A DNA stretch of 64,000 nt from positions 2,666,001 to 2,730,000 of the forward strand of contig NZ_OY782759.1 of NCBI RefSeq assembly GCF_963678195.1, read 5' to 3'. Origin of the DNA: an uncultured Hyphomonas sp. Its GTDB lineage: Bacteria > Pseudomonadota > Alphaproteobacteria > Caulobacterales > Hyphomonadaceae. How positions within the stretch are numbered: position 1 is the stretch's first letter; each line of letters begins with the position of its first letter. The notes below the pieces were generated by a model. That model saw only the letters and a program-made list of their open reading frames with translations. It ran no database searches and had not been told where the DNA came from. This document shows, one piece after another, positions 27,619-37,047 of the stretch. The translations under genes were made by a program, and so were the position numbers.

Positions 27619-30600
27619 TGTCAGCCCTCTCCAAAGCTCTTTCCCCGATCCGGAAACATCCCTGGCTGTCCGCGGCCGCTGCCCTGTTGCTGGCCGTCAT
27701 CGTGACGCTGATCTCGGCACGTCTCTGGATTTCCAGCGATGGCGGCCGCGCTTGGCTGCTCTCGCAGATCGATGGCCGCAAGGCAGGCGCCTATGGCACG
27801 ATCGACGCCGAAGGCCTGTCTGGCGATCCGCTGGGCAAGATGTACCTGCGGCGCCTGGCCGTGCGCGATACGGACGGCGAATGGGTCGTGGCGCAGAATG
27901 TCTCAGTCGACTGGGCCCCCATGGCGCTGGTCTCCGGCCTGGTCGATGTGAAAGCCCTGTCGGCAGGCGAGCTCAATTTCATCCGCCGCCCGGTGACGGA
28001 GAAACAGCCCCCCTCTGAAGGCGGCGGCAATCTCCGCATACAGCTCCGCAGCCTGACCATTCCGGACCTTGCCTTCCAGAAAGGCTTTGCCGGGCCGGAA
28101 GCGCATTTCAATGTCAGCGGCCGGTTCGACCAGGACGGGCGCACAATCGCCGCCCGGCTCGACGCCACGCCGCGCGACGCCGGCACGGACCGTTTCCTGA
28201 TCGACCTGCGCCGGGAAGACACCGGCCCGTTCAGCCTCGATGCCGACATTCATGGCGCCCCGGACGGGGTGATCGCCAATCTGATCGGTCTCGACACCGG
28301 CACCGGCGTGTCGCTGAAAGCCGCCGCCTCCGGAACACCGGAGGCCGCCACGGGCAATGCCACGCTGACCATCGGCGACCAGCCCGCCGCGACCGCAGAA
28401 CTGACGATCAAGGACAAGCGCCTCACCGCAAATGCAAATCTGGACGCCACGCGCCTGCCCATGCTGGACCGCCAGCTGGTCAAGCTGATCGGCGACAGCG
28501 CCAGCATCCGCATCGAGAGCACAACCGGGCGGCGCGAAGCGCCCTTCGGCCTGGAGACCTCGCTGCGCGCCGGAACGCTGTCCGTTCGCAGCAAGATCGA
28601 CACCCGCAACTGGACACTGACCGAAGCGGCAGACCTCGACGCGGAAGTGACCGACCTCCAGCCCCTGCTGGGTGAGCCCGGCAAACTCGCCTACACCGGC
28701 ATTGCAGCAAAGGACGGAAAGGACTGGCTGCTGCAGGGCAAGGCCGGGCTGGACGTCAGCGGCGACGCGGCCCTGCCTTTCAAGCGCGCGGAAGGCCCGC
28801 TGAAAGTCACCATCGGCCAGGACGACATCCGTTTCACGGGCGACCTGAAACTGACCCGCCTGCTTGGCAATGTCAGCGCCGCTGCGCCGCTTTTCGGAGA
28901 GTCCACTCTCCTCCACGCCGAAGGCTCTTACGACCGAGCCGCCCGCCGCGTCGTGTTTGAGAAGGCCGACGCCGCGCTGGCCAAAGGCCGGCTTTCAGCA
29001 AATGGCACGATCGACCTTTCCGCCCGCACGCTGGACCTGACCGGCACGCTCGCAACCGCGCTGGGCGGGCTCGCCGGCAATATGCGCGGACAAGTCTCCG
29101 GCCCGTTCTCCGTCACCGGCGGCCTGACCCGGCCGGCCGTGGAGTTCAGCCTCGCGGCAAGCGACTTTGCCGGCCTGCCCGATCCGCTGCTCCAGCTGAC
29201 CGGCACCGCGCCCGAACTCGACGCGACGCTCAAGGTGAAATCCGGCGCACTGAACGTCGCCTCGGCGACGCTGACCGGGGAGCGGGCCAAAGTGACGGCG
29301 AAAGGCGACTGGGCCTGGTCCGGCACAAGTGAGTTGCGCGCAGTCATCGACCAGTCCGCCCCGGTCAGCGCAGGGGGCTGGGATGTCACGCTTAATCATG
29401 GCGTAGTCCGGATTGGTCATGGCCAGGGCCGTATAGATTATGACATCGAGACCTCCGGCGGCAGCGCATCCGGCGCCGGGCGGCAGGCTGAAGATCTGGC
29501 CCTCACCGCGAAGCTGGCCAGCGCCGGCAACCGCCTCAGCGGTCCGCTCACCTTGCGCGCCATGGCCGATGGCGAACCGGTTTCGGCAGACGCCAACCTG
29601 GTGCGTGCAGACGGCCTCACCCAGCTGACCGGCCTCACCGGCACGCTTGGCCCCGGCACATTCAGCGGCGCCGTCTCGCTGGCCGATTCCGGCGACCTGA
29701 CGGGCGATATCGACGTCGACGGCACGGCCCTCTCCTGGAGCAGCGGAGAAGTCCGCGAGGCTGAAGGCAACATCCATTTCGAGCGCAAGGGCGACGACCC
29801 ATTCGCCCTGAAGGCAGACCTGAACGTCACCGACCTCGCCCTCGGCCCCGGCCGGGCGCTTGTCTTCGACAAGGCAAGCGCCACGTTGCGCAACGCCCCG
29901 GAAGGCTATGACATCCGCGCCCGGCTGATTTCCGAAGTGCCGACCTATCCGACAGACCTGACCTTCATCGCCTCGGCCAGCTTCGGCGAGCCCGCCGCGA
30001 CCGGCATGTTCGAACTCTCGGGCACCGCCCTCGGCGAGCCCATCGCCACCGCCGCACCGGCCCATTGGCGGCTGGGGGAGGCGCCGGAACTCGACGCCGA
30101 CATTTCCCTGCTGAGCGGCCGCTTCAAGGCAGGCTTCACCGGCGGCGGGGACGAGACGCGCCTTGTCTTCGATGCGACCGGGATCGACCTCAGCCCGGTA
30201 CTCGCGCTCTACGAGACCACAACCAACCGGACCCATCTTGAAGGCCATGGAGACCTGCACGTGTTCGGGGCAGACACGTCCGGCACGGTTCATGTCGTAG
30301 CGGCCAGCGATGTGCCCGGGCTCGACTCTTCCTTCATGCTGAACCTCGACGGCACGCTGAACCGCAACAGCCTCTCCATCGACCTGAAAAGCGACTATGG
30401 CGGCCGCCTCGTGCTGACAGGCAGCGCCGATGTGCCGGTGACCGCAGAAGCCGGCAAGCTCGTCGCGCCGGACCGCACAGCCGCGCTGAAAGGCCAGGCC
30501 AGCCTTACTGGCGACCTCGCCGTGCTGCGGACGGCCGCCCTCGCCTATGGCCATGACATCAGCGGCCAGATCGACGCCTCTGCCAGCCTCGCCGGGACGA

Positions 30601-31733
30601 TCGACACCCCCGCCTACAAGGCAAAAGCGAGCCTCCGCGATGGCACGTATGAACTCGGCAGCATGGGCTTCCAGCTGTCCGCTGTCTCTGCCGATGCCGA
30701 CTATGACGGAGACGTCCTGAATGTGACCGGCAAGGCCAGCGCGCCGGGCGGCGGCTCGTTCTCGCTGGACGGCCGCCTCGCCGGTGAACGCACCGATCTC
30801 GAAGCCGATTTCCAGAACCTGCTGCTCTACAATCGCGACGGCGATAATGCGCGTGGCACGGGCAAACTCGTCCTTTCCGACCGTGCCGATGCGCGAAACC
30901 TGTCCGGCGACGTGACCATCACACAGGCGCGCTATTCGCTCGACAATCTTCCCTCGTCGCGCCCGCACGCGCTGGACGTGCGCTGGACGGACGACCCGCC
31001 TGCCGAGCCGGGCACCAGCCGCCTGCGCCGGACGCTCGCCCTCGACATCGCCATCAATGCCGACCGCCGCGTCTATGTGACGGGCCGCGGCCTCGACAGC
31101 GAATGGAAGGCAGATCTCAAGCTGACCGGTACGCCAGCCGCTCCCCGCCTCAATGGCACGACGACGCTCATCCGCGGCGACCTCGACCTGGCAGGCAGGC
31201 CGTTCGTCTTCGACACCGGAACGATCACGTTCGATGGCCCGGTCAACCGCGCCCAGATCAATCTCTCGGCCGACCGCACGGTGAATGGGTTCAAGGTGCA
31301 GGCCAATGTGACCGGGTCGCCGCTGAAGCCCGTAATCGAGCTCTCCAGCTCCCCGGACCTGCCACAGGACGAAATCCTCTCCCGGCTGCTGTTCGGACGG
31401 TCTTCGATGGACCTGTCGGCCCTGGAAGCAGCCCAGCTCGCCAACACGATCGCGACCCTGTCGGGCAATTCGACGGGCTTTGACCCGGCCAGCGAGGTCC
31501 AGGCAGCACTCGGGGTCGACCGATTCACGATCGGGACGTCAGAATCAGGCAGCGCCGAGATCGGTGTTGGCCAATATCTGAGCGATGATGTGTATCTGGA
31601 ACTGAAATCTGCAGGCGCTGAAGGCAGCTCTGTAGAGGTCGAATGGCAGCCCCGGCCACAGGTTTCCGTCACCTCGGAAACGACGGCGACAGGCGAGAGC
31701 AAAGTCTCTATCCGGTGGAAAAAAGACTACTGA
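27618..31733 (+). CDS. tamB: TamB-type translocation/assembly module protein (1371 aa)
   Basis: An N-terminal membrane anchor (PWLSAAAALLLAVIVTLI) is followed by over 1200 residues of beta-helical, AsmA-like repeats rich in Asp, Gly, Thr and Leu, then the C-terminal DUF490 domain with SSPDLPQDEILSRLLFGRS, VQAALGVDRFTIG and a final strand ending in KKDY. TamB spans the periplasm and is the partner of TamA; translational coupling to tamA supports this. Overlapping long frames on the other strand in this gene are compositional shadows. Confidence 0.94.
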   Translation: MSALSKALSPIRKHPWLSAAAALLLAVIVTLISARLWISSDGGRAWLLSQIDGRKAGAYGTIDAEGLSGDPLGKMYLRRLAVRDTDGEWVVAQNVSVDWAPMALVSGLVDVKALSAGELNFIRRPVTEKQPPSEGGGNLRIQLRSLTIPDLAFQKGFAGPEAHFNVSGRFDQDGRTIAARLDATPRDAGTDRFLIDLRREDTGPFSLDADIHGAPDGVIANLIGLDTGTGVSLKAAASGTPEAATGNATLTIGDQPAATAELTIKDKRLTANANLDATRLPMLDRQLVKLIGDSASIRIESTTGRREAPFGLETSLRAGTLSVRSKIDTRNWTLTEAADLDAEVTDLQPLLGEPGKLAYTGIAAKDGKDWLLQGKAGLDVSGDAALPFKRAEGPLKVTIGQDDIRFTGDLKLTRLLGNVSAAAPLFGESTLLHAEGSYDRAARRVVFEKADAALAKGRLSANGTIDLSARTLDLTGTLATALGGLAGNMRGQVSGPFSVTGGLTRPAVEFSLAASDFAGLPDPLLQLTGTAPELDATLKVKSGALNVASATLTGERAKVTAKGDWAWSGTSELRAVIDQSAPVSAGGWDVTLNHGVVRIGHGQGRIDYDIETSGGSASGAGRQAEDLALTAKLASAGNRLSGPLTLRAMADGEPVSADANLVRADGLTQLTGLTGTLGPGTFSGAVSLADSGDLTGDIDVDGTALSWSSGEVREAEGNIHFERKGDDPFALKADLNVTDLALGPGRALVFDKASATLRNAPEGYDIRARLISEVPTYPTDLTFIASASFGEPAATGMFELSGTALGEPIATAAPAHWRLGEAPELDADISLLSGRFKAGFTGGGDETRLVFDATGIDLSPVLALYETTTNRTHLEGHGDLHVFGADTSGTVHVVAASDVPGLDSSFMLNLDGTLNRNSLSIDLKSDYGGRLVLTGSADVPVTAEAGKLVAPDRTAALKGQASLTGDLAVLRTAALAYGHDISGQIDASASLAGTIDTPAYKAKASLRDGTYELGSMGFQLSAVSADADYDGDVLNVTGKASAPGGGSFSLDGRLAGERTDLEADFQNLLLYNRDGDNARGTGKLVLSDRADARNLSGDVTITQARYSLDNLPSSRPHALDVRWTDDPPAEPGTSRLRRTLALDIAINADRRVYVTGRGLDSEWKADLKLTGTPAAPRLNGTTTLIRGDLDLAGRPFVFDTGTITFDGPVNRAQINLSADRTVNGFKVQANVTGSPLKPVIELSSSPDLPQDEILSRLLFGRSSMDLSALEAAQLANTIATLSGNSTGFDPASEVQAALGVDRFTIGTSESGSAEIGVGQYLSDDVYLELKSAGAEGSSVEVEWQPRPQVSVTSETTATGESKVSIRWKKDY

Positions 31734-31889
31734 CGCCGCCCTAAAAGTCCTGTCGCGACAGCAACTTATACAAGAATAGCCCCAAAAGTAGAACGCCCGC
31801 AGCCTTCGGGATAAAGCGTGTATTTATAGATGATTAGGGTGCCCTTTTGTCCGTATTTCCAAAATATAACATTCGCTATCTTACAGCCT

Positions 31890-31916
31890 GACCGGTTCGG
31901 TCTTTCATTTTTTTTA
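31890..31916 (+). terminator. Orphan intrinsic terminator in the tamB-xre gap
   Basis: GACCG-GTT-CGGTC followed by TTTCATTTTTTTT lies 157 bp after the tamB stop. It may end the tamAB transcript or a small RNA made from the gap, which also holds the palindrome CTGTCGCGACAG near 31751. Confidence 0.5.
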
Positions 31917-31998
31917 TAAGCACCAAAGTTGCTTCTACACCCTTAGAGAGAACACGTTGCAATCGGAAATCCGTAAACTTCTGAGGACATAGAAAAAA

Positions 31999-32376
31999 GT
32001 GCCAGCACGCCGACAGACTACATCCCGCGCCCCAACCGCAATCGACCAGATGGTTGGGGAAAAAATTCGCAAACTTCGTCTCGATCGAAACATGACCCTG
32101 GCCGAACTCGGCACGGAACTGGGTATTTCTCACCAACAGCTGCAGAAATACGAAACCGGTACCAACCGCCTGAGCGCCGGCATGTTGTCGAATGTCGCTG
32201 ACGTGCTGCGCGTCGAGATTACCGATCTGTTCGAAGACACCAAAGCCAATGCGGGCAACGCGCCCGATCCGCTGGAAAAGGCCCGCAACGAGTGTCACTC
32301 CTGGGTCAACCGCGCCAATTCGGTGGAAAAGCTGGGCGCCATGGCCCGCGTGCTCAAGGCGCTGTCGGCAGACTGA
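31999..32376 (+). CDS. XRE-family helix-turn-helix regulator (125 aa)
   Basis: A Cro/CI-type HTH occupies about residues 18-75: VGEKIRKLRLDRNMTLAELG, then LGISHQQLQKYETGTNRLSAG. The tail (about 80-125) is a short helical region. It starts at GTG 31999. Many Caulobacterales carry regulators of this size with the QLQKYE motif. It has its own 265-bp AT-rich upstream region and sits about 1.1 kb left of the tRNA scar. Confidence 0.87.
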   Translation: MPARRQTTSRAPTAIDQMVGEKIRKLRLDRNMTLAELGTELGISHQQLQKYETGTNRLSAGMLSNVADVLRVEITDLFEDTKANAGNAPDPLEKARNECHSWVNRANSVEKLGAMARVLKALSAD

Positions 32377-32420
32377 TCTGCCTCTCGGATATTCGTTGAT
32401 CGCCCGGCTTTCAGGCTCGC

Positions 32421-33386
32421 CTAGAAAGTCCGGGCGATTTGCGATCCCGCGCCGCGTTTCACCTGTTCCGGGTGCACGAACGCATCCCGGAACCAGGCAA
32501 TCCGGCGCTCGTCGAAAATCGTCCACAGCCAGTCCAGCACAGCCTGGCCCTGCGGCAGGCGGCGCACGCGTTCGGTGTAAGTCAGCCAGAACTGGATCGG
32601 GGCAATCTCTGGCAGGTTCAGCGGCTGCAGCCGACTGTCCAACTCTCCCAGATAGGATGGCAGCACCGCAATACCGCCGCCATTCGCACAGACCTCGATC
32701 ATGGCCGCGGCAGAATTGGTCACCAGCGAATAATCGATCATCTTCTTTAGCTCAGCCACCCGCGGCGCCCAGCGCTCAATCTGGTGGACATAGCCCTCGT
32801 GAAGGATCGTCTTGTAGCGATAATATTCGAACAAGCTGTTCGGCAGCTGGCCGACCTCTTCCAGGTAAGCCTCAGAGGCGAAGCTCATATAATGGAGCAC
32901 GCCAAGCTTGCGGCCGATGATTTCCGGCGATTTGGGCTCGGTAAACTGGATGGCAATGTCTGCCTCGCCTTCCATCAGGTCCGGCACCCGATCCACCACG
33001 CGCATCCGCAGCTGGACCTTGGGGTTCATCGCCTGAAATTGCGGCAGGCGCGGCGCGATCCAGTAAGGCCCGAGGCCGTCACCGGTGGCCAGCACGATAC
33101 GGCCCTCGACATCCCGGTCGCGATGACCGGCAAGATCGAAAACTTCGTTCACCGACTCGGCCATTGCATGGATATGGCTAAGGGCGATCCGGCCGGCATC
33201 CGTCAGCTCCACTCCGCGCGTCGTCCGCACGAGCAGGGTCGTGCTGAGCTCCTTTTCCAGCTGGTCGATCTTGCGCCCGATGGTGGGGGCGGATTCCTGG
33301 AGACGGTGGGCCGCGGCATTCATGCTGCCAAGTTCCGCAACGATGCGGAACACGCGCATATTATCCCAGTCCATCCGCTCGGTCAT
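32421..33386 (-). CDS. LysR-family transcriptional regulator (321 aa)
   Basis: The winged HTH is clear: DNMRVFRIVAELGSMNAAAHRLQESAPTIGRKIDQLEKEL, with LVRTTRGVELTDAG after it; the remaining 220 residues form the usual effector domain. The start MTERMDWDN at 33386 is chosen because the frame further upstream runs through the tRNA fragment and is not coding. No neighbouring divergent target gene survives: the space where one would be is the tRNA scar and island border. Confidence 0.9.
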   Translation of the reverse strand: MTERMDWDNMRVFRIVAELGSMNAAAHRLQESAPTIGRKIDQLEKELSTTLLVRTTRGVELTDAGRIALSHIHAMAESVNEVFDLAGHRDRDVEGRIVLATGDGLGPYWIAPRLPQFQAMNPKVQLRMRVVDRVPDLMEGEADIAIQFTEPKSPEIIGRKLGVLHYMSFASEAYLEEVGQLPNSLFEYYRYKTILHEGYVHQIERWAPRVAELKKMIDYSLVTNSAAAMIEVCANGGGIAVLPSYLGELDSRLQPLNLPEIAPIQFWLTYTERVRRLPQGQAVLDWLWTIFDERRIAWFRDAFVHPEQVKRGAGSQIARTF

Positions 33387-33523
33387 TATCGTGCCATCTG
33401 GTTCACTCAACGCCGTCACCTCTCCCCATCTGGAACAGAAGACTACACAGGCTAGATGTAGCCAGCGCAATACTTTCGCGCATATTCGAGAAGCTTTGAT
33501 CCAAGAATGCCGGGGAATTCCCA

Positions 33524-33568
33524 TGGTGCCGGCTGCAGGACTCGAACCCGCGACCCTCTGATTACAAA
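33524..33568 (-). tRNA. 3' fragment of a tRNA-Thr(TGT) gene; likely island attachment site
   Basis: On the minus strand the sequence runs from the anticodon loop TTTGTAATCAG through the T arm GCGGG-TTCGAGT-CCTGC and acceptor strand AGCCGGC-A to CCA. This matches the 3' half of a tRNA-Thr with anticodon TGT. The 5' half (D arm and 5' acceptor GCCGGCT) is missing: the bases preceding TTTGTAA do not pair. Integrases that use tRNA genes leave exactly such a 3' remnant at the far end of the insert. The fragment cannot make a working tRNA. An intact copy is expected at the other island end, outside the window. Confidence 0.85.
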
Positions 33569-33628
33569 GCCGGGCCCAGTCCAATAAAAACACGAGGTTA
33601 TTTTGCAAACTGAGAGCTCAAAATCGGT

Positions 33629-33640
33629 GGTTTGCAAACC
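33629..33640. repeat. Palindrome GGTTTGCAAACC beside the att scar
   Basis: A perfect 12-bp palindrome 61 bp inside the island border, with a partial copy (TTTGCAAAC) at 33602-33610. The position next to the attachment site suggests an integrase, excisionase or regulator binding site, but that is inference. Confidence 0.4.
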
Positions 33641-33688
33641 GGAAGGACACCAATGTTATCCGCTGTTAAGAGCCCCGATAGCGCTCAT

Positions 33689-33901
33689 TCACTGCCCCTG
33701 CAATTCACCATCGAGCTCCTTAGTTTTTTGTATTTGCTCAGACGAACAACCGACCTTCATCACTTCCGAAAGCCCCGCCCAATCGGCAGCGCCAAGGTTT
33801 ATCTCAGGGTCCATCAAAAGACGCTCTAGAAATCGAGAGAATGTCAGGCGCCAGGCAAACGGTGGCTTGACCGCGAGCCCCTTCAGACGATTTGTTTCCA
33901 A
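33689..33901 (-). CDS. Small hypothetical protein or gene remnant at the island edge (70 aa)
   Basis: A TTG-started frame preceded by AAAGAGAA reads METNRLKGLAVKPPFAWRLT and ends TKELDGELQGQ. Amino-acid composition is protein-like, and its lower GC differs from the genes left of the tRNA scar. No family is recognised. The 33609-34005 interval otherwise holds only the palindromes and nothing else I can support. Confidence 0.3.
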   Translation of the reverse strand: METNRLKGLAVKPPFAWRLTFSRFLERLLMDPEINLGAADWAGLSEVMKVGCSSEQIQKTKELDGELQGQ

Positions 33902-34005
33902 TTTCTCTTTTGAGACGTGCCCGCCAAACCAGGCGCCTCCTGGAGGGGGCCGTCAGAGAGCGACATCTTCCCGGCGCGCCCCCCGGACAGACGCCGCGCC
34001 CACGG

Positions 34006-35181
34006 TCAGTCAACGAACCCCCGCTCATCGAGCCAGCCATGGATCAGATCGATTGCCTGAGCCAGTTCCTCCGGCTGATCGACATAGTAGTGGTTGGCGC
34101 CCTTCATCAGCTTGTACGTCTTGTCCTTGCTTCCGCAGGCATTGAAGAACCGCGTTGTGTGCGCGCCGGGGATCGCGTCGTCGGCAGAATTTTCAATCGC
34201 CAGCATCGGAACCGAGATGTTCGGCGCGTGCACTTCGGCATGGGCGTTCGTGTCGTCGACCGACCATTGCGACAGCCATGCGCGCGTATTTGAAAACCGG
34301 GCCACCCCCGCCGGGCTGCTGTTCGCGGTCTTCGGATCTCCCATGAAGCACCAATTGATGCGCCGGTCGTTCGGCTCGATGGCCGCATCCAGGAAAAGCG
34401 GATTGGCGAGCGTCCTGTGCGTTACCATGCAACGCTCGGTCTCGTCGGTCGTACCCGTCTTCAACAGGTCCAGGGTTTCCTTGGCCAGCGCCGTACGGCG
34501 GCGAATGCGCGCCAGCTGACTCTGGCGGAAATAGGCGAGGTAGTCGGCACTGTAGGGCGGCTTGTTGGGATTGCGCGGACTGTAGAGGTCCAGTTCGTGA
34601 TCCCGGATCGCCGGATTGTGCTCGTCAACGACGGACGGATCGATGAAGTCCCGGAGAATCTCTGCACGGGACAAGTGCGCGGCGTGGAACATCATAGCGT
34701 CGCCCGGGATCATGCCGGACAGATCGACGGGATCGCCGGCTGGCGTCTCGGTGACCGTCGGGTTTTCGGCCATGGCCTGGTAGAAGGCGGTAAGCGAGCC
34801 ACCGCCAGACCACCCGGCGACGACGACCTTGTCGTACCCCATCTGCTCCTTCATGTGGCGTACGTAGACACCATAATCACGCACAACATTTTCCATGATA
34901 AGGGCAGAGTCGTTCCGGTTATAGCGGCTGCCCGCGCACAGCACATGGAAGCCCAGACGCACAAGCTTCATCGGGAGCGGCAGGTGGTGCACCGTCGATG
35001 CCGGATGCATGTAAATGATCAGGGTCTTTGACGGCTTTCCTTTAGGGCGAAAGAGGAAACCGTCAAGCTGTACGTTCCCGGAGGAACTCCGGAACCCATA
35101 AACATCCCGCACAGCCATATTGTCATTGTACGCCAAACTTATAAGCGTACGATCGATTTCGAATTGTTCTTTCCCAGCCAT
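34006..35181 (-). CDS. Alpha/beta-hydrolase (391 aa)
   Basis: The nucleophile elbow GWSGGG places the catalytic Ser at residue 125; the acid is probably in ENSADDAIPG and the His in KGANHYYVDQPEE near the C-terminus. LIIYMHPAST supplies the oxyanion-hole strand. There is no signal peptide, so it is cytoplasmic. About 100 residues between the nucleophile and acid form a large cap, as in ester or C-C bond hydrolases. First gene of the island; an ester-hydrolysing or ring-product-hydrolysing role in the catabolic pathway is inferred. Confidence 0.8.
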   Translation of the reverse strand: MAGKEQFEIDRTLISLAYNDNMAVRDVYGFRSSSGNVQLDGFLFRPKGKPSKTLIIYMHPASTVHHLPLPMKLVRLGFHVLCAGSRYNRNDSALIMENVVRDYGVYVRHMKEQMGYDKVVVAGWSGGGSLTAFYQAMAENPTVTETPAGDPVDLSGMIPGDAMMFHAAHLSRAEILRDFIDPSVVDEHNPAIRDHELDLYSPRNPNKPPYSADYLAYFRQSQLARIRRRTALAKETLDLLKTGTTDETERCMVTHRTLANPLFLDAAIEPNDRRINWCFMGDPKTANSSPAGVARFSNTRAWLSQWSVDDTNAHAEVHAPNISVPMLAIENSADDAIPGAHTTRFFNACGSKDKTYKLMKGANHYYVDQPEELAQAIDLIHGWLDERGFVD

Positions 35182-35622
35182 CCGCCGTCTCCTCTAAGAT
35201 TTATGTTTTGCGTTGCTAATTGCCTGCAGGCGTACCGGCCTCGCGTTGGAGTGCGCATGTTGTGCAGCTCCCTCCACGGCCTGCCCTTGGGGATCCCGAA
35301 TCTTCATCCGTTCGCAGCGGCCGCCGCATTGCCCATCCTTCGTCACCACGGCGCCATCCCGCGCCTGCCTTGAGCGGGCAATCCGGGAAAATTGGCCGCT
35401 TGGGAGCCCACCCGCCCCGAACATAGCGGACCCGGCAAACGGCACGCACTGAAAGGACCCAATGTATTGAAGCACCGGACCTCCTGCAGCGCGATTCCAA
35501 CCCACATGGCCTCAAATCAATTGCTAGGCCTATAAATTAATGGTAGCGTCCCACGAAACAGATGACCGGTCAAGAAACGAATCCCGACCCGACAAGGCCA
35601 TCGCCAAAGAGAGGACCAATCG
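35182..35622. other. 441-bp divergent spacer, no gene supported
   Basis: The spacer between the hydrolase and the dioxygenase-like gene is moderately GC-rich with short frames on both strands, none with a ribosome site or recognisable family. At 35526-35540 it carries AGGCCTATAAATTAA, a promoter-like element resembling others in the island, about 85 bp before the dioxygenase start. Confidence 0.4.
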
Positions 35623-36957
35623 ATGAACGACGTTGCAGAGATCAAACAGCCCAAGGCCTCCGGAAAGGCGCTCAACGCGGTGAGCTACCAGGTCGGCTTC
35701 GGCAATGAGTTCGAGACCGAGGCAGTGGCCGGCGCCCTGCCGAAAGGCCAGAACAGCCCGCAAAAAGTTCCACTTGGTCTCTATAGTGAGCTTGTAACTG
35801 GCGCGTCATTCTATGCGCCGCGGCACCTGAACCGACGCAGCTATGTCTTCCGCATCCGTCCCTCGGTTTTTAGCGGGGAATTTGAACCCTGGGACGGCGG
35901 CGACTTCCGCACGCCCCCGCTCGACATAGCCCCTTATCCAAATCGCATGCGCTGGGCCCAGCGCGAGCAGGAAGATGTGTCCGCTGATTTCCTGGAAGGT
36001 ATGCTGACTTTGTGCGGCTGCGGCTCGCCCAATCTGCATGAGGGCCTGGCGGTCCATTTCTACCGCGCCACCAAGTCGATGAAGAACTGCGCCTTCAGCA
36101 ATGCGGACGGCGAGTTCCTCATCGTGCCCCAGCAGGGCGATCTTCGCATTGTCACCGAATTCGGCGTTATCGAGGCCGAGCCGTGCGAGTTTGTTCTGAT
36201 CCCGCGGGGGGTGAAATTCCGCGTGGAACTGAAGGGCGCGTTTGCTCGCGGCCTTGTTTATGAAAACTATGGTCATCCGTGGGTGCTGCCCGAAATGGGG
36301 CTGATGGGCTCGAACGGCAATGCCAATGCCATCGACTTCGAGGCGCCGGTCGCGAGCTTCGAGGATGAGGACGTTCAGACCCAGGTGATCCACAAGCTGG
36401 GCGGCAGATTCTGGTCGGCCTATATCGACCACTCTCCCTTCGATGTGGTGGCCTGGCGCGGCAGCCTCACGCCGTACAAGTACGACATGCGCAAGTTCGT
36501 CTCCATGGGCACAGCCACCGTAGATCACCCCGATCCTTCGATCTTCTGCGCGCTCACATCGCCCGCACACGACGTAAGCGGTTGCAATGCAGACTTCATG
36601 ATCGTCCCGCCGCGCTGGATCGTGGGGGACCACACACTGCATCTGCCGGGTTTCCATCGCAACGCGGTTGCCGAAATCAGCAGTATCGTGTGCGGCATGC
36701 CCGTGACCAACGGCATCGACCTCAACGGAAGCATCGGCGTTACCAACAACTGGGGCGCACACGGACCGGATGCCAAGCCCTACGAGGCGGCCCGGGAAGC
36801 CAACCTCGATCCGCACCGGGTCAACGACCTTCTCTCCATTCTGGTCGAGACCCGCTACCCGCTGGAATTCACACGCGCTGCCATGGACATGAAGGAGCGC
36901 ATAACAAACATCAATGCGGGATGGACCGGCTACAAAAAGCGCTTCCCGAACGGCTAA
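35623..36957 (+). CDS. Homogentisate 1,2-dioxygenase-like ring-cleavage enzyme (444 aa)
   Basis: The whole family scaffold is recognisable: YQVGFGNEFETEAVAGALP, GQNSPQKVPLGLYSE, NADGEFLIVPQQGDLRI, IPRGVKFRVEL and DHPDPSIF. Expected iron ligands are present: His345 and Glu351 in FHRNAVAE and His380 in AHGPDA, with the acid/base His302 in DHPDPS. However the usual VAWHGN is VAWRGS here (Arg279), and many positions diverge, so the substrate may be a substituted hydroquinone rather than homogentisate. No maleylacetoacetate isomerase or fumarylacetoacetase gene is nearby. A terminator follows at 36979. Confidence 0.85.
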   Translation: MNDVAEIKQPKASGKALNAVSYQVGFGNEFETEAVAGALPKGQNSPQKVPLGLYSELVTGASFYAPRHLNRRSYVFRIRPSVFSGEFEPWDGGDFRTPPLDIAPYPNRMRWAQREQEDVSADFLEGMLTLCGCGSPNLHEGLAVHFYRATKSMKNCAFSNADGEFLIVPQQGDLRIVTEFGVIEAEPCEFVLIPRGVKFRVELKGAFARGLVYENYGHPWVLPEMGLMGSNGNANAIDFEAPVASFEDEDVQTQVIHKLGGRFWSAYIDHSPFDVVAWRGSLTPYKYDMRKFVSMGTATVDHPDPSIFCALTSPAHDVSGCNADFMIVPPRWIVGDHTLHLPGFHRNAVAEISSIVCGMPVTNGIDLNGSIGVTNNWGAHGPDAKPYEAAREANLDPHRVNDLLSILVETRYPLEFTRAAMDMKERITNINAGWTGYKKRFPNG

Positions 36958-36978
36958 TCGACAGACGCCCAGAACTTT

Positions 36979-37009
36979 GGCCCCGTCAAATGCGGCGGGG
37001 CCATTTCCT
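36979..37009 (+). terminator. Intrinsic terminator of the dioxygenase-like gene
   Basis: GGCCCCG and CGGGGCC form a 7-bp GC stem around a 10-base loop, followed by ATTTCCTT, 22 bp after the stop. Confidence 0.65.
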
Positions 37010-37047
37010 TGAGGTCAGAGGCGCGGCACGTATGAAGACGATTGGGG

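Noticed and set aside
28995..30968. 657-codon frame on the minus strand inside tamB
   Set aside because: Compositional shadow opposite a gene with a clear TamB start, repeats and C-terminal domain.
33569..33608. A full tRNA gene was considered at the island border
   Set aside because: The bases 5' of the anticodon loop lack a D arm and cannot pair with the 3' acceptor strand.
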